In this document: in pieces, positions 1 through 5,391 of the stretch
How positions within the stretch are numbered: position 1 is the first letter of the stretch
Layout of the letters: every line of letters starts with the position of its first letter
DNA from: Bacteroides sp.
GTDB lineage: Bacteria > Bacteroidota > Bacteroidia > Bacteroidales > Muribaculaceae
DNA: 7,069 nucleotides
Assembly (NCBI GenBank): GCA_014801595.1
Contig: JAAVDV010000018.1
Span: forward strand, 1 to 7,069
Direction of reading: 5' to 3'
Made by a program: the position numbers and the translations under genes
The notes under the pieces: generated by a model
Database searches by the model: none
What the model saw: the letters and a program-made list of their open reading frames with translations, nothing else
What the model was told of the DNA's origin: nothing

Positions 1-168
1 GATTTCAAGGCTATCGAAGGAGCCGGCAATGTCAGCGGACTCCTACCTTATCCCCAGATCGCCAACTATTCAAGTGGAATGTTCAAGAGCATTTTCCATC
101 TTCTTCGCGTAACCGATGCAGATGGCGGTATCCTGTATGAAGATAAGAATTTGTTGGCGCGTGTCTCT
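1..168 (+). repeat. Protein repeat unit, copy 1 (first 56 residues)
   Basis: Residues encoded at 1-168 align without gaps to those at 634-801, with 26 of 56 identical by my hand alignment. The shared core is I-E-G-x-G-N-x-S-G-L-L-P-x-P-Q, and further on R-V-T-D and L-Y-E. The unit probably continues to about 633, which gives the 211-residue period. The window opens at this copy, so more copies may lie upstream. Confidence 0.75.
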
Positions 169-918
169 CCGTACGGCAAGACCGTATGCGAGGGAAGAAC
201 GTGGGATTACTATCTGGCTCTCGGCGGTTATCCCGAAGAATCAAGGGTACTATACGGGTACCATTTCGACGGCGTCAAGGCTGTCGGCGGGCAGCTGTAC
301 GCTGTCTTCTGCGACGGGGAGGACAAGCCGCTGGCACTTATGCGTGAGTATGCACAGAAGGTCTATCTATATGTGCCTGGCCAGGATGAGGAAACACTCC
401 CGGGAGCCCATATCGAAGTGTGGGATAAATCCGGGAATTTGACTGGAGATGTGCTCTTATACGATTTCTCGTTGGAACCGCGTGACAGGTTCGTGACCCC
501 CTGCTTCGGCAACGGAGTCGGCGATTACGGTGAGCTTTATGACTTTGAAATCATGAACACCTCCACGTTCGATTTCAATGGGGAAAGTTATTGTATCCAG
601 GATTTCGAGACGGGCACAGGGTTTAACCGAGAGGTGTTCAAGACCATTGAAGGGGTCGGAAACACAAGCGGTCTATTGCCTTGTCCACAGATGATCATAA
701 GGGTAACGGGTCTGAACTTCAGGGACTACACTCCTGTCCGTGTCACCGATGATAAACTCGGTGTACTATATGAGAATGATAGATTCTGGGCAGGTGTGTC
801 TGCGCCATCGACTGATGAAGAAACGATAGCAATCTACGATATTCTCGGTCGTCGCGTGACGGTGCCGGTTGTCGGAAACATTTATATCCGCGACGGCAAA
901 AAGATACTTTGGAAATAG
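1..918 (+). CDS. Repeat-containing secreted protein with C-terminal sorting-like tail (5' end missing)
   Basis: The reading frame is open from the first base to the TAG at 916-918, so the start lies upstream of the window. The ATG at 79 is not a credible start, because homology between two internal repeats extends back to base 1. The visible part is 305 residues. A unit beginning at base 1 (F-K-A-I-E-G-A-G-N-x-S-G-L-L-P) recurs at base 634 (F-K-T-I-E-G-V-G-N-x-S-G-L-L-P), a period of 211 residues. The second unit stops after about 60 residues. From about 823 the protein continues as I-A-I-Y-D-I-L-G-R-R-V and ends G-N-I-Y-I-R-D-G-K-K-I-L-W-K. This pattern is typical of Bacteroidota C-terminal sorting (T9SS type A-like) tails and implies export to the cell surface or outside. 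I recognise no enzymatic domain in the repeat, so the function is unknown; an adhesin or structural surface protein is possible. It is separated from the next gene by a strong terminator. Confidence 0.8.
   Translation, partial: DFKAIEGAGNVSGLLPYPQIANYSSGMFKSIFHLLRVTDADGGILYEDKNLLARVSPYGKTVCEGRTWDYYLALGGYPEESRVLYGYHFDGVKAVGGQLYAVFCDGEDKPLALMREYAQKVYLYVPGQDEETLPGAHIEVWDKSGNLTGDVLLYDFSLEPRDRFVTPCFGNGVGDYGELYDFEIMNTSTFDFNGESYCIQDFETGTGFNREVFKTIEGVGNTSGLLPCPQMIIRVTGLNFRDYTPVRVTDDKLGVLYENDRFWAGVSAPSTDEETIAIYDILGRRVTVPVVGNIYIRDGKKILWK
634..801 (+). repeat. Protein repeat unit, copy 2 (truncated last unit)
   Basis: This is the second copy of the 211-residue unit and matches only the first 56 or so residues of copy 1. 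After A-G-V-S the sequence leaves the repeat and passes through a short linker (S-T-D-E-E) into the sorting-like tail. The last repeat therefore appears replaced by the C-terminal domain, as is common when a terminal unit of a modular surface protein is fused to its secretion signal. Confidence 0.7.
823..918 (+). other. C-terminal sorting-like domain (T9SS type A-like)
   Basis: The last 31 residues follow the usual layout of Bacteroidota C-terminal sorting tails: a strand with Y-D-I-L-G-R-R, a short connector, then G-N-I-Y-I-R-D-G-K-K-I-L-W-K. Similar tails occur in gut Bacteroidales whose T9SS status is unclear, so the motif shows an exported protein better than it shows the exact secretion route. 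Confidence 0.6.
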
Positions 919-948
919 GCTAAGATTGATTTTGTACCGATATGTCCG

Positions 949-992
949 AGTCCGGCGGGGTCTCCTCAGGGAGGCTCCGCCGGACTTTTTTT
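949..992 (+). terminator. Strong intrinsic terminator after the repeat-protein gene
   Basis: Bases 949-965 pair with 970-986 in an uninterrupted 17-bp stem: 15 Watson-Crick pairs and two G-U wobbles (959 with 976, 961 with 974). The loop is TCAG (966-969). The stem is GC-rich and runs into seven T residues (986-992). It lies 31 nt after the stop at 918 and should separate the repeat protein from the operon that begins at 1163. There is no matching A/T tract on the other side, so it appears to act in the + direction only. Confidence 0.93.
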
Positions 993-1001
993 GACGGCAA
1001 C

Positions 1002-1017
1002 TACTCAAAAACGAGTA
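1002..1017. promoter_or_regulatory. Operator-like element A (TACTC-N6-GAGTA)
   Basis: This is a 5-bp perfect inverted repeat with a 6-nt spacer in the intergenic region. Its sequence matches the reverse complement of the element at 1086-1101 at 13 of 16 positions, including an unbroken TACTCAAAA. The centres are 84 bp apart. The role as a regulator site is inferred; a short chance inverted repeat cannot be excluded. Confidence 0.3.
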
Positions 1018-1064
1018 TGGAAATATATACAACAGGGGAAAATATAGCCCGAAACGGAGCAGAA

Positions 1065-1090
1065 TAGTATTTTTTGGTTAAAAATTACTA
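1065..1090. promoter_or_regulatory. AT-rich imperfect palindrome upstream of the operon promoter
   Basis: TAGTA (1065-1069) pairs with TACTA (1086-1090), and TTTTT (1071-1075) pairs with AAAAA (1080-1084). There is one T-T mismatch and the centre is GGTT. The 26-bp element ends about 10 bp before the -33 region, a position that suits an activator site or an AT-rich UP-like element. It does not match a canonical Fur box that I can recognise. It overlaps element B by five bases. Confidence 0.35.
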
Positions 1091-1101
1091 AATTTTGAGT
1101 A
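1086..1101. promoter_or_regulatory. Operator-like element B (TACT-N8-AGTA)
   Basis: This imperfect palindrome (6 of 8 half-site positions symmetric) is the inverted partner of element A at 1002-1017. It abuts the candidate -33 element, so a protein bound here could block or recruit RNA polymerase. Function is inferred from position and symmetry only. Confidence 0.3.
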
Positions 1102-1132
1102 TTGCGGAGGTGGCGCGACGGTGGTAATTTTG
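1101..1132 (+). promoter_or_regulatory. Candidate Bacteroidota promoter for the porin-imelysin-cytochrome operon
   Basis: TAATTTTG at 1125-1132 is a full match to the Bacteroidota -7 consensus TAnnTTTG. ATTG at 1101-1104 matches three of the four bases of the -33 TTTG element, with a 20-nt spacer. Transcription would start near 1139, giving a leader of about 25 nt before the ATG at 1163. No other TAnnTTTG sequence fits as well in the gap, and I see none between the downstream genes. Confidence 0.65.
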
Positions 1133-1162
1133 CAATCGTAAACCAACTGCAAATTCATTGTA

Positions 1163-2509
1163 ATGAAACCTACCTCCATGATCCGAACCGCAATGCCCGC
1201 TTTAGCCCTGATGCTGTCAGGAGTGACCTACGCCCAAAACGGCGACATGGGGAAGCCGGCGACGTTCACACAAGAAGACAGCGTGACACTCGCAACGGCG
1301 AAGAGGAAAATCTCCGCATGGGAGCGTCTGCATGTGGGGGGATATGGCGAGGTGGCCATGTCGAGAAACTTCTACAGCGACAATTACCTGCGCTACACCG
1401 AGCCGGAACGATATGCCGGCAGCAGCCACGGACGTTTTGACCTGCCCCACGTCGTGATATATCTCGGCTATGACTTCGGAAAAGGTTGGTCGTTCGCCTC
1501 AGAAATAGAGTTCGAGCATGGGGGACTGGAATCAGCCGTGGAGATCGAGACCGAAGAGGCCGGAGAATATGAAACGGAAGTGGAGCGCGGAGGTGAGGTG
1601 GCTCTGGAGCAATTCTATATCCAGAAAGAATTCTTCCCGCAGCTGAAGCTCCGGGCAGGCATGCAGGTGGTGCCGGTCGGCGCTACCAACGCCCATCACG
1701 AACCCAACCAGTTCTTCGGGGTCTATCGTCCGGAGGGGGAGAACACCATCATGCCATGCACATGGCATGAGATCGGCATATCGCTGAGCGGACGCGCCGG
1801 AGACTGGGGATACTTCGCGATGTTCCTGCCCGGACTTGATTCCGAACGCTTCGGCAATCAGACCTGGATTCATGACGGCTCCGCCTCACCCTTCGAATTC
1901 AAGATCGCCAACAACTACGCCTTCGCCGGACGTGTAGACAACTACAGTGTCAAGGGGCTGCGTATAGGATTGAGCGGATATGTAGGCAATTCTTTCCGCA
2001 ACACACTATATCCCACGACATCCGAAAAGAATGACGGTATCCGGGGAACGGTCACCATCCTCTCGGTCGACATGAAATATGAGGGCTATAACTGGCTCGT
2101 CAGGGGGAGCGCGGATTGGGGACATCTCGGGGATGCGGCCCACATCAGCAAATTCAACATCTCGATGTCGAAAAACTCCACGTCGAAACGTCAGGAGGTG
2201 GCATCCGACGCCGTAGCGGCCGGAATAGAAGCGGGCTACGACATCTTCGGCCTTATTCCGAAGATGCAGAAAAACAACCGGAAATTCTATGTCTTCGGCA
2301 GATACGATTACTATGATTCGATGGCGAAGATGGAGAGTTCCACACCGCTCGGATGGTGTGGCCGACATAAGATTTCCGCCGGAATAAACTGGCTGCCGAT
2401 TCCGCAGATTATCGTCAAAGCCGACTACACATACGGCATACTCGGAAAGAAATATAACAACGAACCGGCCATCAATCTCGGGATAGCCTACGTCGGATGG
2501 TTCAAGTAA
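1163..2509 (+). CDS. Outer-membrane porin, phosphate-selective OprP/OprO-like
   Basis: The product is 448 residues and is predicted to form an outer-membrane beta-barrel. Residues 1-24 form a signal peptide (basic start, A-L-A-L-M-L core, cleavage likely after T-Y-A before Q-N). The mature protein opens with a strand containing H-V-G-G-Y-G-E. It shows alternating aromatic/hydrophobic strands throughout and ends in an aromatic-rich strand (Y-V-G-W-F-K), as outer-membrane barrels do. A conserved block at about 171-205 (P-V-G-x-T-N-x-H-H-E-P-N, then R-P-E-G-E-N, then T-W-H-E-I-G) is typical of the porin O/P-like family in Bacteroidota. Residues 127-150 are strongly acidic (many E) and could favour cations, but this is inference. 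The solute is not shown by the sequence; a metal or metal chelate is suggested by the downstream imelysin and cytochrome. ATG 1163 is chosen because it gives a complete signal peptide close to the promoter; ATG 1178 would also leave one. It is the first gene of the operon. Confidence 0.85.
   Translation: MKPTSMIRTAMPALALMLSGVTYAQNGDMGKPATFTQEDSVTLATAKRKISAWERLHVGGYGEVAMSRNFYSDNYLRYTEPERYAGSSHGRFDLPHVVIYLGYDFGKGWSFASEIEFEHGGLESAVEIETEEAGEYETEVERGGEVALEQFYIQKEFFPQLKLRAGMQVVPVGATNAHHEPNQFFGVYRPEGENTIMPCTWHEIGISLSGRAGDWGYFAMFLPGLDSERFGNQTWIHDGSASPFEFKIANNYAFAGRVDNYSVKGLRIGLSGYVGNSFRNTLYPTTSEKNDGIRGTVTILSVDMKYEGYNWLVRGSADWGHLGDAAHISKFNISMSKNSTSKRQEVASDAVAAGIEAGYDIFGLIPKMQKNNRKFYVFGRYDYYDSMAKMESSTPLGWCGRHKISAGINWLPIPQIIVKADYTYGILGKKYNNEPAINLGIAYVGWFK
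1749..1770. repeat. 22-bp palindrome inside the porin gene
   Basis: TCATGCCATG (1749-1758) and CATGGCATGA (1761-1770) are exact reverse complements separated by CA. The element encodes part of the conserved I-M-P-C-T-W-H-E segment, so symmetry by codon choice or chance is possible. No function is known. Confidence 0.6.
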
Positions 2510-2553
2510 TCATACCTCCGATATCAAGAGAATCATCAACACCTATACACAAT

Positions 2554-3708
2554 ATGAAACTGAAAACCTATCTTCTCGCCGGACTCGTAGGCCTGATGGC
2601 AGCGAGCTGCAGCGATGACAAGAATGACTCTGTCGGCGACGACAACATGTCGGCCAAGGAGAAAAGTCTGCAAGCGGCCACACGCGATTATGTCGATTAC
2701 ACGGTGCTGCCCACGTATGAGGCCATGGCCGACGCGGCCATAGAGATGTGTGACCTCTGCCACACGATGCAGGATAATTTCGCACAAGGAAACCTGACAA
2801 CCGCCGACATCAGGAAGGCCGGGGAGGCATGGAAACAGGCGCGCAAGAGCTGGGAGCTGAGCGAGGCTTTCCTTTTCGGCCCGGCGGCCAACCATAACAT
2901 CGACCCCCACATCGACTCCTGGCCCCTCGACAAGGCCGCGATGGAGAATCTGCTTGTGCAGATTCGCAACGGCAACCCATGGTCGCTCGAGAATAACGGC
3001 GGCTACGGCCTTATCGGCTTCCACGCGGTGGAATATATGCTTTTCGAGCTAAGCGAGGATGAGAATACCTCACTCGTGCATTCAACGGCCTATACTCCCG
3101 AGGAACTGGAGTATCTCGTGGCCGTGGCCGACGACCTCTGCCAACAGTGTGTATGCCTGGAGGCCTGCTGGGCAGGCACCGATAACCTCAGCGAACGCAA
3201 ACAGGAGATACTCGACGAGGCCGAGCTCGACTATGGCGAGACCTACGGCTGGGAGATGAAGAACGCCGGAAGCCCCGGCTCACGCTTCAAGACCTATCAG
3301 GAGGCCGCAGAGGAGATACTGCAGGGTTGCATCGACATCGCCGACGAGGTCGGCAACACCAAGATCGGACGTCCGCACATGGGCTCGACGACAGAGGATA
3401 AGAACTACATCGAATCCCCCTATTCACTGAACTCCATCGAAGACTTCGCCGACAATATCCGCTCGATAAAGAACGCCTATCTCGGCACACGCGGCAGCTC
3501 GGTGAGCGACTACGTGAAGAGTGTCGACAACGATACGGACGCAGCCGTGCGCCGCGCCATCGATGATGCCATCGCAGCGATCGAACAGATCCGGGAGCCC
3601 TTCGCCAAATATGCCACAGGGGCCGAGAGCGAGGCGGCCATGGAGGCCGCAGGCTCCACGCTTGTGGAGGCTCTCGAAGGGGCAATGGCCATTGTCGCAG
3701 GAAGATAA
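2554..3708 (+). CDS. Imelysin-family (peptidase M75/EfeO-like) lipoprotein
   Basis: The product is 384 residues. The frame is open from 2497, but ATG 2554 is the likely start because it begins a clean lipoprotein signal (basic M-K-L-K, hydrophobic core, lipobox A-A-S-C with Cys19). The earlier ATG would overlap the porin gene and add a polar extension. Imelysin signatures are A-W-K-x-A-R-x-x-W-E-x-S-E (about 92-104), D-P-H-I-D-S-W-P-L-D (117-126) and the family motif GxHxxE as G-F-H-A-V-E (155-160). Imelysin-like proteins are all-helical envelope proteins implicated in iron uptake; EfeO carries the same domain. Protease activity is doubtful for the family. Unusual features are a CxxCH sequence (C-D-L-C-H, 66-70) and a cysteine cluster at 196, 199, 201 and 205, plus Cys259. 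The gene starts 44 nt after the porin stop and lies 21 nt before the di-haem cytochrome gene, so it is co-transcribed with them. It probably binds metal at the periplasmic face of a membrane. Confidence 0.9.
   Translation: MKLKTYLLAGLVGLMAASCSDDKNDSVGDDNMSAKEKSLQAATRDYVDYTVLPTYEAMADAAIEMCDLCHTMQDNFAQGNLTTADIRKAGEAWKQARKSWELSEAFLFGPAANHNIDPHIDSWPLDKAAMENLLVQIRNGNPWSLENNGGYGLIGFHAVEYMLFELSEDENTSLVHSTAYTPEELEYLVAVADDLCQQCVCLEACWAGTDNLSERKQEILDEAELDYGETYGWEMKNAGSPGSRFKTYQEAAEEILQGCIDIADEVGNTKIGRPHMGSTTEDKNYIESPYSLNSIEDFADNIRSIKNAYLGTRGSSVSDYVKSVDNDTDAAVRRAIDDAIAAIEQIREPFAKYATGAESEAAMEAAGSTLVEALEGAMAIVAGR
2749..2763 (+). other. CxxCH (possible haem c attachment motif) in the imelysin
   Basis: The codons TGT GAC CTC TGC CAC encode C-D-L-C-H at residues 66-70, in the predicted first long helix of the imelysin fold. 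The motif is the minimal substrate for covalent haem attachment by System II, and the operon encodes that system. Whether it is used is unknown, because CxxCH can occur without haem and imelysins are not known as cytochromes. Confidence 0.4.
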
Positions 3709-3729
3709 ACCGAACCTTAATCCATCACC

Positions 3730-5391
3730 ATGCTCTTTAAAGCAGTTATGAATTTTAGATACTTGTATTACCTCCCGTCGCTGGCGCTGATGCTGGCGGC
3801 GGGGGCCTGTTCCGATGAAAAGATAACGGATGAGGATAGGAATCAGGTGGCGGAGCTGCCTGAATGGTACTATGCCGGAGGAGAGCTGGGCACGACACTG
3901 CTCAGCACCACGAACGCATATGAACAGCCGGCGCCGGCTGTGGAGAGAGCCGGCCTCTATCAGAGCTTCAAGAATGGCGAGGCCCTCTTCGAGAAGCCCT
4001 TCATGGCAAACCGCGACGGGGTGCGCGGCGGTCTCGGCCCGGTATATATCCGCACCTCCTGCACCCACTGCCATCCGAACTACGGACATGGCACGAGAGT
4101 GCCCGAGGGGAGCTTCAACACCAATGAGATAGGCAACGGCTGTCTGCTCGTGGTCTACGATCCCGCGACGCAGGGCTATGTGAGCTGGCTGGCCGGAATG
4201 CCGCAGAGCCACGCCGTGGCCCCCTTCAAGGCCCCGGTCGACGAGTCGAAAATCAAGGTGCATTGGATAAACGCAGTCGATGACTGGCACAACACCTTCG
4301 CCGACGGTGAGACATATGAGCTGCAATATCCGGAGGTCATGATGCCGACGGACGCCATATACGTCGTCAACCAAGGTTATCAGCTCCCGGGGGCCTATGA
4401 AGTGAAACTCGAATCGACCATAGGAATCTACGGCACAGGCCTTCTCGACGCCATCACCGAAGAGGATCTGCTCGCGCAATACCGGCTTGAGGAGCGTGAC
4501 GGATTCATGGTCAACGGCTTCAATCCGGCATTCTACGGCAACGGGGAGTGGCAGTCGATGTATGCCAACTCCCTCCAGGGGGATGGCACGGGATATGCGC
4601 GCCGCTTCACTTACGCTCTCTCACGCGGTCCGCTACAGGATGCGGCGGGGGCGAACGCCATCTGGAACATCACCAACGTCACGCGTTCCGACCGCCGCTA
4701 CCATTATCTCGACGGAGCGGGGACCTACGCCCTCTACTCATCGAAAGACCCCGAGGTGCAGGCCGGATTCGAGCAATATATCAGCCGTATGGATCCGGAG
4801 CGGAAACATCCATCCTATTGGACAGGCACCCTCGAAGAGCGCATCATGGCCTATCTCACCGACAAAGAACTCGATGTCGAGATGACGGATGATGAATATA
4901 CCGACCTGATGGTGTGGCACCGAGGTCTGGCAGTGCCTGCCGTGCGCGATGTGGATGACCCGGATGTCATCCGCGGACGCGAGCTCTTTGCCGAGATAGG
5001 CTGCGACTATTGTCATCGTCCGAGCTGGACCACGGGACCTGACAACATTGTTGACCCCGCCAAATTCTTCAAAGGCAACGAGCTGCCCCGCTTCCCCTAT
5101 CAGAAGATATGGCCATATACCGACATGGTGCAGCACAAACTTCTGATGGCAAACGACATACGCGGAGGATGGTGTAGGACCACTCCACTATGGGGACGCG
5201 GGCTGCATCAGAAAATCACCGGCAGTCCGACGGCCGACCGCCTGCACGACTGCCGCGCGCGGACAACGATGGAAGCCATCATGTGGCACGGCTTCTCCCC
5301 GCAGAGCGACGCGCGCTATTCGATTGAGAAATTCCGCGCGCTGCCGAAGGCCGACCGTGACGCAGTCATAAAATTCGTGGATGCCATATGA
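3730..5391 (+). CDS. Di-haem c-type cytochrome lipoprotein, DHOR/DUF1111 family
   Basis: The product is 553 residues. It begins with a lipoprotein signal ending L-A-A-G-A-C (Cys27), so it is an envelope-anchored protein. Two haem c sites are visible: C-T-H-C-H (111-115) and C-D-Y-C-H (425-429). The second follows G-R-E-L-F-A-E-I-G, a classic cytochrome c helix. The C-terminal part has the family signature R-T-T-P-L-W-G-R-G-L (483-492), L-H-D-x-R-A-R (505-511), A-I-M-W-H-G (516-521) and a final F-R-A-L...A-V-I-K-F-V. This places it in the di-haem oxidoreductase group (DUF1111, 'thiol oxidoreductase-like'), related in layout to di-haem peroxidases and MauG. Its exact reaction is unknown. Imelysin and DUF1111 genes are often neighbours in other bacteria. 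Cys482 and Cys508 sit inside or beside the signature motifs and may form a disulfide. The start is uncertain: ATG 3748 (residue 7) gives a more compact signal peptide, while 3730 has an A/C-rich leader common in this phylum. The last bases overlap the ccsBA start. Confidence 0.92.
   Translation: MLFKAVMNFRYLYYLPSLALMLAAGACSDEKITDEDRNQVAELPEWYYAGGELGTTLLSTTNAYEQPAPAVERAGLYQSFKNGEALFEKPFMANRDGVRGGLGPVYIRTSCTHCHPNYGHGTRVPEGSFNTNEIGNGCLLVVYDPATQGYVSWLAGMPQSHAVAPFKAPVDESKIKVHWINAVDDWHNTFADGETYELQYPEVMMPTDAIYVVNQGYQLPGAYEVKLESTIGIYGTGLLDAITEEDLLAQYRLEERDGFMVNGFNPAFYGNGEWQSMYANSLQGDGTGYARRFTYALSRGPLQDAAGANAIWNITNVTRSDRRYHYLDGAGTYALYSSKDPEVQAGFEQYISRMDPERKHPSYWTGTLEERIMAYLTDKELDVEMTDDEYTDLMVWHRGLAVPAVRDVDDPDVIRGRELFAEIGCDYCHRPSWTTGPDNIVDPAKFFKGNELPRFPYQKIWPYTDMVQHKLLMANDIRGGWCRTTPLWGRGLHQKITGSPTADRLHDCRARTTMEAIMWHGFSPQSDARYSIEKFRALPKADRDAVIKFVDAI
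4060..4074 (+). other. Haem c attachment site 1 of the di-haem cytochrome
   Basis: It encodes C-T-H-C-H. The context is L-G-P-V-Y-I-R-T-S before and P-N-Y-G-H-G after, which matches the family pattern of an N-terminal haem site following G-P-V/x-N/R-x-x-S-C. Confidence 0.9.
5002..5016 (+). other. Haem c attachment site 2 of the di-haem cytochrome
   Basis: It encodes C-D-Y-C-H after the helix R-G-R-E-L-F-A-E-I-G, the standard arrangement of a class I-type cytochrome domain. It lies 314 residues after the first site. Confidence 0.93.

Noticed and set aside
79..918. ATG at 79 as the start of a complete 279-residue gene
   Set aside because: The frame is open back to base 1 and the 26 residues before this Met match the second repeat copy, so the gene begins outside the window.
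1089..1097. TAAATTTTG as the -7 promoter element
   Set aside because: It has one base too many between TA and TTTG, and no suitable -33 element lies at the right distance; TAATTTTG at 1125-1132 fits better.
919..1162. Small RNA, riboswitch, tRNA or small gene in the intergenic gap
   Set aside because: Beyond the terminator, the palindromes and the promoter I see no tRNA-like fold, no recognisable riboswitch core and no small reading frame with a convincing start.
2497..2553. Upstream ATG at 2497 as the imelysin start
   Set aside because: It would overlap the end of the porin gene and place a 19-residue polar extension in front of a complete lipoprotein signal peptide that begins at 2554.
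3424..4479. 351-codon open frame on the - strand across the imelysin/cytochrome junction
   Set aside because: It lies antisense to two well-supported genes with clear family motifs, has no recognisable domain, no promoter, and its composition (rich in R, H, G, V) is that of a complementary-strand shadow in GC-rich DNA.
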